From Planctomycetaceae bacterium (GTDB lineage: Bacteria; Planctomycetota; Planctomycetia; Pirellulales; Pirellulaceae): a stretch of DNA of 11,024 nucleotides. Every line of letters begins with the position of its first letter. Position 1 is the stretch's first letter. The stretch is from the NCBI GenBank assembly GCA_002708345.1, contig PANG01000047.1:3247-14270 (forward strand), read 5' to 3'. The position numbers were made by a program, and so were the translations under genes. Below the pieces are notes generated by a model. The model did not search any database, had not been told where the DNA came from, and worked only from the letters and a program-made list of their open reading frames with translations. Of this stretch, positions 1-5,548 are shown piece after piece.

Positions 1-1
1 T

Positions 2-1051
2 GGCCAGTACCAGGACCTGGCCGACGAAGTAAACCGGGCCGCCTCGATTGATGAATCGATGCCACGGCTGGCGCAGCTGGTTGCCGCCAGCCCCACCGAC
101 GGAGCCATCCACGATGCACTGGGGAAAGCACTGGGAGAAAACAGCTACAACCTGCTGGGCGCCGATCACCTGAACCGCGACCTGGGGCATTACCTGGGGG
201 AGGATTTTTCCGGACACTACCTTGACCAGTACACCCTCCGCACGCCACAGGAAAGCATGCCGCTGTATCACCTGGTGGGAGCACTTGATCCACTGACCGA
301 CGGGGACCTGGAAAGCCGCCTGGATGACGGCGGCCCCGAAACGCTGGGGGAATGGATCTGTGCAGATGGCCTGACGCACATGAAGATCAAGCTCGCCGGA
401 GATGACCTGGCCTGGGATATCGCCCGGGTCGTGGCAGTGGAAGGAGCAGCGGCAGAGGCACAAGAGTCGCGAGATTGCCAGCAGTGGTACTACTCACTGG
501 ACTTCAACGAGAAATGCGCCAACGTTCAGTACGTGCTTGATTTCCTCGGCCAGCTCACCGAACAGTCGCCCCAGGCACTCTCCCGGGTCCAGTACATTGA
601 GCAACCGACGAACCGTGACCTGGGGAGCAATCTTGAGAACACGATGCACGAGGCAGCCAGGATCAAGCCGGTGGTGATTGATGAATCCCTTGTCGATCTC
701 GAATCGCTGTTGCTCTCGCGGCAACTGGGATACTCGGGCGTGGCACTGAAAACCTGCAAGGGGCATGGCGAGGCCCTGTTGATGGGGGCAGCGGCCCAGC
801 ATCACGGCCTTTTTCTCTGTGTCCAGGATTTAACCTGCGTGGGAGCATCCTTCCTTCACTCGGCAAGTCTCGCAGCCCGCATCCCGGGGATTGCAGCGAT
901 CGAGGGAAACGGGCGACAGTACTGCCCACTGGGGAACAGCGAATGGGAAGGACTCTACCCGGAGATGTTCCAGATCACCGATGGCAGGGTCGGAACAGGA
1001 TCGCTGGTCGGCAGCGGGCTTGGATTTCCGGTTCATCCCGGGCAGGAGTGA
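2..1051 (+). CDS. Enolase-superfamily enzyme (mandelate racemase / muconate lactonizing enzyme type), 5' truncated
   Basis: The reading frame is open from the left edge to a TGA at 1049-1051, so the true start lies outside the window; the ATG at 59 is internal. The C-terminal barrel domain carries the expected superfamily ligands in order: a KxK pair (Lys codons at 383 and 389) for the acid/base lysine, Asp in LDFNE (500), Glu in IEQPT (599) and Asp in VIDES (680) as Mg2+ ligands, and a second catalytic Lys in LKTCKG (749). The KxK plus late-Lys arrangement is that of the MLE/dipeptide-epimerase subgroup, which abstracts a proton alpha to a carboxylate. The substrate cannot be read from sequence; epimerase, racemase or cycloisomerase activity are all possible. 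The gene converges on the response regulator, whose end lies 16 nt away. The superfamily call is secure, the reaction is not. Confidence 0.85.
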   Translation, partial: GQYQDLADEVNRAASIDESMPRLAQLVAASPTDGAIHDALGKALGENSYNLLGADHLNRDLGHYLGEDFSGHYLDQYTLRTPQESMPLYHLVGALDPLTDGDLESRLDDGGPETLGEWICADGLTHMKIKLAGDDLAWDIARVVAVEGAAAEAQESRDCQQWYYSLDFNEKCANVQYVLDFLGQLTEQSPQALSRVQYIEQPTNRDLGSNLENTMHEAARIKPVVIDESLVDLESLLLSRQLGYSGVALKTCKGHGEALLMGAAAQHHGLFLCVQDLTCVGASFLHSASLAARIPGIAAIEGNGRQYCPLGNSEWEGLYPEMFQITDGRVGTGSLVGSGLGFPVHPGQE

Positions 1052-1067
1052 GCGGGCTTTGGCTCCG

Positions 1068-1304
1068 CTACACCAACCCGCTGCGGACTGCCCAGACTGC
1101 CGCCTGGGTTCGATCTGCAACACCCACTTTCCTAAGCACATGCTGCACGTGCTCCTTGACTGTCTCGTAGCTGATCCCCAGCACCTGGGCAATCTCCTTG
1201 TTCGTCAGCCCAAGGGCCATCTGCTGCAGGACCTCGCTCTCACGCTGCGTCAGGGGGACTTCCACGTCGACATTGAGCCGCGGGGTGGCCAGGGCACCTG
1301 TCAT
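1068..1304 (-). CDS. LuxR-type HTH output domain, possibly reinitiated downstream of the TAG
   Basis: This is a 78-residue product from the ATG at 1304, in the same frame as the receiver and 12 nt after its stop. It contains a complete LuxR/GerE helix-turn-helix: LTQRESEVL, then LTNKEIAQVLGISYETVKEHV as scaffold and recognition helices, then the family ending RTQAAVWAVRSGLV. A GAGG lies 3 nt before the ATG, which is close for a ribosome binding site but could allow reinitiation after the upstream stop. If made alone it would resemble GerE-like single-domain regulators, which bind DNA without phosphorylation control. More probably it is the second half of an originally intact response regulator. 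Confidence 0.55.
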   Translation of the reverse strand: MTGALATPRLNVDVEVPLTQRESEVLQQMALGLTNKEIAQVLGISYETVKEHVQHVLRKVGVADRTQAAVWAVRSGLV

Positions 1305-1316
1305 CCGCCTCAGGGC

Positions 1317-1703
1317 CTAGCGTTTCCAGACCGACTCTCCTGCGGCCACCGCACGAATTGCCTCCACCAGTTCTTCTCCAGTACTGCTTTTCAGCAGGTA
1401 TCCGGACGCTCCCAGGGCAACCGCCCTGGCAACGTAGGTGGGATTGTCGTAACTAGAGATCATTAGCACAGGAAGGTCCGGGTACTCGAGCTTGAGACGG
1501 CCCAGGCAGTTAAGCCCATCTCCCCGGGCCATTCGAACATCCAGCACGACCAGGTCCGGATTACATGCTGCCACCGCCTCGTATGCCTGTTCTCCATTCG
1601 CTGCCTCGGCGATAATTTCCAGGTCATCATGACTAGCAAGCAAAGCCTGGAAACCAAGCCTTAACAGATCGTGATCATCTGCCAGCAGTAGACGGATCGT
1701 CAT
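1317..1703 (-). CDS. Receiver domain portion of the split response regulator
   Basis: This is the product if translation stops at the TAG: 128 residues from an ATG at 1703. It is a complete REC domain with LADDHD (Asp9, Asp10 for Mg2+), the phosphorylation site Asp55 in VVLDVRM, the switch Ser in LMISSYDN and Lys105 in GYLLKS. The YDNPTYVARAVALGASGYLLK stretch is typical of NarL/FixJ receivers. A lone receiver could still be phosphorylated and act as a phosphate sink, but it would have no DNA-binding output. The domain identity is certain; whether it exists as a stand-alone protein is not. Confidence 0.65.
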   Translation of the reverse strand: MTIRLLLADDHDLLRLGFQALLASHDDLEIIAEAANGEQAYEAVAACNPDLVVLDVRMARGDGLNCLGRLKLEYPDLPVLMISSYDNPTYVARAVALGASGYLLKSSTGEELVEAIRAVAAGESVWKR

Positions 1704-1798
1704 GGCGAGTGAATCGCTCGGGGGTCAAGCAGTGGAGGGTAAGCCAGGTGGGTACGTTGTTACACGCGACCACAAGTATTACATGATGACCGAGGGAA

Positions 1799-1821
1799 TG
1801 CCAGCAAAACCTGTCCTGGCA
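1799..1821 (-). terminator. Weak hairpin just after the 259-residue membrane-protein gene
   Basis: TGCCAG (1799-1804) and CTGGCA (1816-1821) form a perfect 6-bp stem around an 11-nt loop, starting 5 nt beyond the TGA at 1827-1829. No T-run follows on the minus strand, so this is not a classic intrinsic terminator. It is reported only as a possible 3'-end structure. Confidence 0.2.
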
Positions 1822-1826
1822 AACGG

Positions 1827-2606
1827 TCACTTGCCCTTGCTGCCTGAATGTCGCCAGGGGAGATGAGGAGAGCTCGAGGGCTCCTTTTCGGTCAACTCGA
1901 ATCCTGCTGGCAGCGGCAGATGAATCCTGGGCAGTTCAATCGCTGGCAGGTGATAACCGAGACGCGCAATGAGACTTGCCTTCGGGGTTTCGGCTGGACT
2001 GGTACTCGGAACAGGCTGCTGATACACCACCGCAACGACGGGAGGCTGGTACAGATCCGCGAATTCCACGGCCGGGGGCAGGATTTCGACCGTCCCCAGC
2101 TTCATCCTCTGCCTCAGGCTTGCCACGATTTCCTCGGTCCTGTCGTGGCGACTCTCTTGCTGGTGCACCGCTACTGGCTCTAATCGCGGCCTCTCAGCTC
2201 CCAGCTCCAGTGGCACCGGCTGCGGGGGATGAGGGAGACCGGATACCTCGGCACGCGGCAACTCCAGTGAGACCTGCCCCTGGACAGCATCGAGCGAGGA
2301 AATTTCCGTCACCTGGAGAACGGGTGACTGACCATTGTTGTCAGTAAGCATGAACCGGGACGTCGAGTTTATATCGATGCGTGCCGGCAGATTTTCCGGG
2401 TCCTGGATGGAGAACTCGCCCGCCGCATCGTCACCAACCAGGTAGGCAGCCCAGCCGGCCACAACGACCGAACCACAGAGCATGATCGCCAGGATCAAGC
2501 TGCGCCACTTGGCGGAGACATCCGACTCTTTTTTCAGAACAATAACCACTGAGCACACCCTCATGCTGCCAACAAAACGCGGCCTCTCATCATCTTTCTT
2601 CGTCAC
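1827..2606 (-). CDS. Unrecognised single-pass membrane protein with proline-rich exported region
   Basis: I do not recognise this 259-residue protein. With the GTG start at 2606 it has a charged N-terminus, one hydrophobic segment at about residues 36-57 (RSLILAIMLCGSVVVAGWAAYLVG) preceded by positive charge, and a long extracytoplasmic part. That part is proline-rich, with many PP and PxP pairs after residue 120 and again at about 185-245, and a short helical stretch near 145-170 (RTEEIVASLRQRMKLG). There is no lipobox, catalytic motif or obvious fold. An in-frame ATG at 2564 would give a start 14 residues shorter but still upstream of the membrane segment; neither start has a strong ribosome binding site. 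It lies 96 nt after the transferase gene and could share its transcript, although a palindrome separates them. Topology is likely Nin-Cout. Confidence 0.6.
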   Translation of the reverse strand: MTKKDDERPRFVGSMRVCSVVIVLKKESDVSAKWRSLILAIMLCGSVVVAGWAAYLVGDDAAGEFSIQDPENLPARIDINSTSRFMLTDNNGQSPVLQVTEISSLDAVQGQVSLELPRAEVSGLPHPPQPVPLELGAERPRLEPVAVHQQESRHDRTEEIVASLRQRMKLGTVEILPPAVEFADLYQPPVVAVVYQQPVPSTSPAETPKASLIARLGYHLPAIELPRIHLPLPAGFELTEKEPSSSPHLPWRHSGSKGK

Positions 2607-2632
2607 TGGCAGGGAGCAGGCTGCAACAAGAT

Positions 2633-2665
2633 TTACCGGTTAGGCAAAGTTTTCCGGTCCGGTAA
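2633..2665. repeat. Inverted repeat TTACCGG / CCGGTAA upstream of the 259-residue gene
   Basis: TTACCGG at 2633-2639 is matched by CCGGTAA at 2659-2665, with 19 nt between. It lies 27-59 nt before the GTG start at 2606, where an operator or leader hairpin would sit. No regulator is assigned, and chance is possible for 7-bp arms. Confidence 0.3.
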
Positions 2666-2696
2666 GAAATGCCGATTGGCTACAGCAAGGAGCCCT

Positions 2697-2725
2697 TTTT
2701 GATCAATGCCTGTCATTGATCAAAA
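2697..2725. repeat. Perfect 12-bp palindrome with 5-nt loop across the transferase stop codon
   Basis: TTTTGATCAATG (2697-2708) and CATTGATCAAAA (2714-2725) are exact reverse complements separated by CCTGT. The TGA of the preceding gene (2703-2705) is inside the left arm, so the last seven codons form half of the hairpin. The stem is AT-rich and no U-tract follows it in either direction, unlike a standard intrinsic terminator. It may mark or protect the operon mRNA 3' end, or act as a bidirectional terminator through its own A/T ends. Confidence 0.6.
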
Positions 2726-4850
2726 GCCGGGGAGGAAATTCGCCGCCCTGGCGAACTGGATCCTGGTAATACTCCAGCTGGGAAAACACCCACTGAGCCA
2801 GCAGAGAACCAAGCCGTAATGCCTGCTGGGGATTGTCCCGTGAAAGATCGATTCGTTCCCCAGGATCCTGCTCGAGATGGTAGAGGTGGAAGGTGCCAAA
2901 ATCGAGGTCATAGAGGAGTTTCCAGCCACCGTCGACAACTCCCACCTGGTTCGCCAGGGTGGTTTGCGTGACCAGGAACCTGGGCATTCCCGCTCCGGAA
3001 ACCGCTGCCTCCCAGTTCCCCTGGAAACCGGGATGGGGAGGAAGACGAAGAAGTGACAAGACCATGGAAGGGACATCGACATGTTGCAGCGAAAGATCGC
3101 TGACCTCATGTTCCACTCCCGGGTATCGCACCACCAGGGGGACTTTCATGACCTCGTCGTAAAGCTGGTTTGCATGGGCACAGAAACCATGCTCGTAAAA
3201 CGCCTGGCCGGTGTCGCCCGAGACAATCAGCAACGTGGAATCCCATTTTCCCTGCTGCTTGAGTTCCTCCACCAGCTTCCCCAGTTGCAGGTCCACATAA
3301 TTCAGGCTGTCCCAGTAACGCTGCTTGACTGTTTCCACCCTGTCACGAGGAAATCGTCCCAGGCGGATGGAAAAATCCAGTTCACGGGGGCCAAACTTCA
3401 CCGGATGATTCTCCGGAACCACGTAGGGAATGTGGCTACTCTGAAGATTCATGTACATGAAGAACGGGCCCTGCTCGGCGGCAATCCACTTGACCGCTTC
3501 ACTGACCGTCAGGCTGTCGTCGATCTTCCCCGAGAGCTTTGTTTTCATGGAACTTCCTTCACCGCCGACCCCCGAGGTGGGATAACGGAAGCCCGGAAAA
3601 TCTCCCGAGTGGAAGAAACGATCAAAGCTGCCAGGATCCAGCAACCGGATCATGCCTCCCCAGTTCTCGTCCTGGGAAGAAAAAACCGCTGTCGAATAAC
3701 CAAGCGGGCCAAGAATGTCATGCAGAAAAGTACGAGGGTAGGCAGGATCCTGGGGATAAAAGTATTCCCACTGTGACCTCAGCGGGAACTGGGAATTCAG
3801 GATACAGAGGTCGGCGTAATTGGAGTGGCTCGATTGTGTATAGACATTCGAGTAGACAAGGGATCCGCTGGCCAGTGCCTCCAGGTTCGGCATCACCGGC
3901 AGCTCTCCACCGCAGTCGGAAAGGACATCCTTGCGGAGAGACTCCACCAGGACTATCACCACATTCCACCTTTTCATCTGCTCCGGATTCACCCTCTGCA
4001 GGTAATCCGCCAGGGGGACCTGGGGCGGCCGGGCGACCCGGGGACCGGAGACTCGCAGCTTCCCGAGCTGCTGCAGGGCAGGTAGATCCCCACGACCAAA
4101 AGAAAGGGTGCTCAGGAAGGAGGGCAGGGGTCCAAGATGATTCTGCAGCGAAGAGTGCCAGCGCTCGCCGAGGGTGTGGACCACGCCCGTGTCAGGATGA
4201 CGCGGCAGCAACCGATCAGAATGGCGCATTTGAAAATGTCCCAGCCCGCTTCCCAGCAGCACCACCACTGCCAGGGCCAGGGAGGTGGTGTAAACGGCTC
4301 TTACCAACCGGCGGCTTTTCATCGCCCAGCCGGCGACAGATGGACCAAAACGCAGGAGCAGGAAAGAGACCACCAGGAAGCTGCCGAGAACCAGCAGGAT
4401 CTGCGACAGGTCAATGTGGACCGCGTGCTCGATAAGCAGGACCGGAAAGGCAAGTGTGAAACGGAGTCCCTGGACATCGATGAACGTCCCGCCCCCATCG
4501 TAGCTTGCCCAGCTGGCTACCACGGCAAACAGGGTACCGAGCACGCTTCCGCCAATCAGCAGTTTCCCCAGCCATTTCAAGCGGCGGTGAAACAGCAACA
4601 GCGCCAGGCGAACCAGGCACCCGATGCCAATGACTGCCATCGCATCTGTTACCGCCAGCGTACAGAGTAGTGCCCACCGCATCGTACCGGTCAGGGTCGG
4701 GTCGGTAATGACACCGCTGCCATAGTGGTAGCTTGAAAGCAGGTCCAGCCCAGCCCAGCCCAGCCAGCCAAGGGCCACCATGAACATCAGCCGGCCGGTG
4801 ACAGATTCCGGTCCGGCGGCACCCGTTTCTTTATCGACGGAATCGGACAC
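2703..4850 (-). CDS. Five-TM alkaline-phosphatase-fold transferase, LtaS/sulfatase-like
   Basis: The frame is open back to 4958, but that would overlap the whole C-terminal half of the DUF5989 gene. The GTG at 4850, 8 nt after that gene's stop, is the likely start and gives 715 residues. Five hydrophobic segments lie at about 21-41, 57-87, 93-117, 147-167 and 181-204, followed by a large extracytoplasmic PF00884-type domain from about 295. Visible motifs are VIVLVESLRKD (metal ligand Glu303, as the ES of LtaS), SHSNYAD (Ser343 where the Thr or formylglycine nucleophile normally sits), SSHIPY (His473), SGDTG (Asp546) and EHGFCAHANQLYDE (His554, His559). The CxPxR sulfatase signature is absent, so a formylglycine sulfatase is unlikely. 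Asp546 is followed by Thr where His or Asn usually completes the metal site. Likely role: moving a phospho-alcohol group to, or hydrolysing it from, an envelope glycan or lipid. Last gene of the four-gene operon. Confidence 0.75.
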   Translation of the reverse strand: MSDSVDKETGAAGPESVTGRLMFMVALGWLGWAGLDLLSSYHYGSGVITDPTLTGTMRWALLCTLAVTDAMAVIGIGCLVRLALLLFHRRLKWLGKLLIGGSVLGTLFAVVASWASYDGGGTFIDVQGLRFTLAFPVLLIEHAVHIDLSQILLVLGSFLVVSFLLLRFGPSVAGWAMKSRRLVRAVYTTSLALAVVVLLGSGLGHFQMRHSDRLLPRHPDTGVVHTLGERWHSSLQNHLGPLPSFLSTLSFGRGDLPALQQLGKLRVSGPRVARPPQVPLADYLQRVNPEQMKRWNVVIVLVESLRKDVLSDCGGELPVMPNLEALASGSLVYSNVYTQSSHSNYADLCILNSQFPLRSQWEYFYPQDPAYPRTFLHDILGPLGYSTAVFSSQDENWGGMIRLLDPGSFDRFFHSGDFPGFRYPTSGVGGEGSSMKTKLSGKIDDSLTVSEAVKWIAAEQGPFFMYMNLQSSHIPYVVPENHPVKFGPRELDFSIRLGRFPRDRVETVKQRYWDSLNYVDLQLGKLVEELKQQGKWDSTLLIVSGDTGQAFYEHGFCAHANQLYDEVMKVPLVVRYPGVEHEVSDLSLQHVDVPSMVLSLLRLPPHPGFQGNWEAAVSGAGMPRFLVTQTTLANQVGVVDGGWKLLYDLDFGTFHLYHLEQDPGERIDLSRDNPQQALRLGSLLAQWVFSQLEYYQDPVRQGGEFPPRLLINDRH
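4746..4765. repeat. CAGCC pentanucleotide repeat, four perfect copies
   Basis: Four exact CAGCC units run in tandem, flanked by partial copies (CCAGC motifs continue to about 4769). They lie inside the first membrane segment of the transferase gene, encoding the GWLGWAGLD stretch. The unit is five bases long, so gain or loss of one copy would shift the reading frame. Confidence 0.6.
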
Positions 4851-4858
4851 ATCCAGCT

Positions 4859-5086
4859 CTAGAAGAGTGCGTAAATGAAGGGAGCTCCACCCGTTGCGGA
4901 GATGACCACAAGGACAGCGATCAGTGCCAGCACGAGCAGGATCGGCGTCATCCACCACTTCTTGTTGTATTTCAAGAAGTCGACGAACTCAGCCACCAGG
5001 CCTACCTGGGAGGCCTCTGCATCGGCCAGGAAGTTATTCTCCTGGCTGTTTTCTTCCTGTTCGTTGTTCTGTTCTTCAGTTGTCAT
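4859..5086 (-). CDS. DUF5989-family small membrane protein
   Basis: This is a 75-residue protein from the ATG at 5086. The C-terminal 50 residues match the family pattern: VAEFVDFLKYNKKWWMTP, one membrane helix at about 47-65, then the conserved GGAPFIYALF ending. Function is unknown. Known members recur beside SxtJ and carbamoyltransferase genes, as here. The first 20 or so residues are an unusual Glu/Asn/Gln-rich tail, longer than the short amphipathic N-terminus I would expect. The predicted topology is a cytoplasmic tail and amphipathic helix with the C-terminus outside, which would suit a regulatory or scaffolding subunit in the membrane; that is inference. The gene lies 32 nt after the SxtJ gene and 8 nt before the transferase, consistent with one transcript. 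No strong ribosome binding site precedes the ATG. Confidence 0.8.
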   Translation of the reverse strand: MTTEEQNNEQEENSQENNFLADAEASQVGLVAEFVDFLKYNKKWWMTPILLVLALIAVLVVISATGGAPFIYALF

Positions 5087-5118
5087 GAATATTCATCTTT
5101 TGCTGGAAAACGGGATCA

Positions 5119-5538
5119 CTAGAACTGGCGAAAATAACGCCCATGGTCCTCCACTCCCTGTCGCTCGATCCAGTAGCTCTCCTCGCCCCCCGGAAAACGT
5201 CTCTTCATCGCATCTCGTCCGAACAATCGCAGCACCAGCCCAATCGGGGTGATACACAAATAGTATACAACAGCGATCAGCAAATGGCTGACAACAACTC
5301 CGATTGGAAAGGTCACGATCATCAGGATGACGAACAGCGGCTGCAGCATGCGGGGCTGAACAAGCGAGACAGAGACGCTCGCCGCGGCAACTGCAGTGAG
5401 CACCTGGGCCAGCAGCTGCTGGTCAAACCGCAGCCAGGCAAGCAGCGCGGCCAGCAGGCAAAACCCAGGAAGCCAGAATAGTCCGAAGGACTTGAGCTGA
5501 TGGTCCTGGGGTCGAAGTTCAAGGTCAAAGAGTGCCAT
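5119..5538 (-). CDS. SxtJ-family membrane protein
   Basis: This is a 139-residue protein with three to four hydrophobic segments, at about 17-36, 42-60 and 68-105 (the last probably two helices). The soluble C-terminus carries the SYWIER...GRYFRQF ending typical of the SxtJ family, named after a gene of the cyanobacterial saxitoxin cluster that sits with the carbamoyltransferase SxtI. Biochemical function is unknown; it is presumably a membrane partner of the carbamoyltransferase. The start at ATG 5538 is supported by AGGA at 5545-5548, 6 nt upstream, which overlaps the TAG of the carbamoyltransferase gene. The 8-nt gap implies translational coupling and near-equal expression. The family call is fairly secure from the end motifs and the neighbours. 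Confidence 0.8.
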   Translation of the reverse strand: MALFDLELRPQDHQLKSFGLFWLPGFCLLAALLAWLRFDQQLLAQVLTAVAAASVSVSLVQPRMLQPLFVILMIVTFPIGVVVSHLLIAVVYYLCITPIGLVLRLFGRDAMKRRFPGGEESYWIERQGVEDHGRYFRQF

Positions 5539-5544
5539 CTGAGG

Positions 5545-5548
5545 TCCT
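5545..5548 (-). promoter_or_regulatory. Ribosome binding site of the SxtJ-family gene, overlapping the upstream stop codon
   Basis: AGGA begins inside the TAG (5549-5547) of the carbamoyltransferase gene and ends 6 nt before the ATG at 5538. A ribosome finishing the first gene is placed directly on the second, so coupling of the two proteins is expected. Confidence 0.6.

Larger units (their letters stand above)
1068..1703 (-). pseudogene. NarL/LuxR-family response regulator interrupted by an in-frame TAG
   Basis: Read as one frame, this is a normal-length (about 211 residue) two-domain response regulator: a CheY-like receiver (residues 1-120), a short linker, and a LuxR-type HTH (about 148-205). 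One codon, TAG at 1319-1317, lies exactly in the linker. There is no frameshift: the codons GCC CTG AGG CGG join the stop to the downstream ATG at 1304, giving an LRRMTGAL linker that looks like intact members of this family. The phosphoacceptor Asp55, acidic pocket Asp9/Asp10, Ser83/Ser84 and Lys105 are all kept, and the HTH is uncorroded, so any lesion is recent. The alternatives are a sequencing or assembly error, amber readthrough, or two separately translated proteins. No sensor kinase is adjacent, so its signal is unknown. Confidence 0.7.

Noticed and set aside
1051..1069. AGCGG...CCGCT hairpin between the convergent enolase-family and regulator genes as a bidirectional terminator
   Set aside because: The stem is only five base pairs with a 9-nt loop and no T-run on either strand.
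3539..4435. 298-codon open frame on the + strand opposite the transferase gene
   Set aside because: The low-complexity, Pro/Ser/Gly/Arg-rich translation is typical of an antisense shadow in GC-rich DNA.
2703..4850. Annotation of the AP-fold enzyme as a formylglycine-dependent sulfatase
   Set aside because: No CxPxR or SxPxR signature is present, and the Glu-Ser first metal motif and N-terminal membrane helices point to LtaS-like enzymes instead.
4851..4958. Upstream extension of the transferase to the ATG at 4958
   Set aside because: It would overlap the DUF5989 gene by about 100 nt and add 36 non-conserved residues; the GTG at 4850 right after the DUF5989 stop is simpler.
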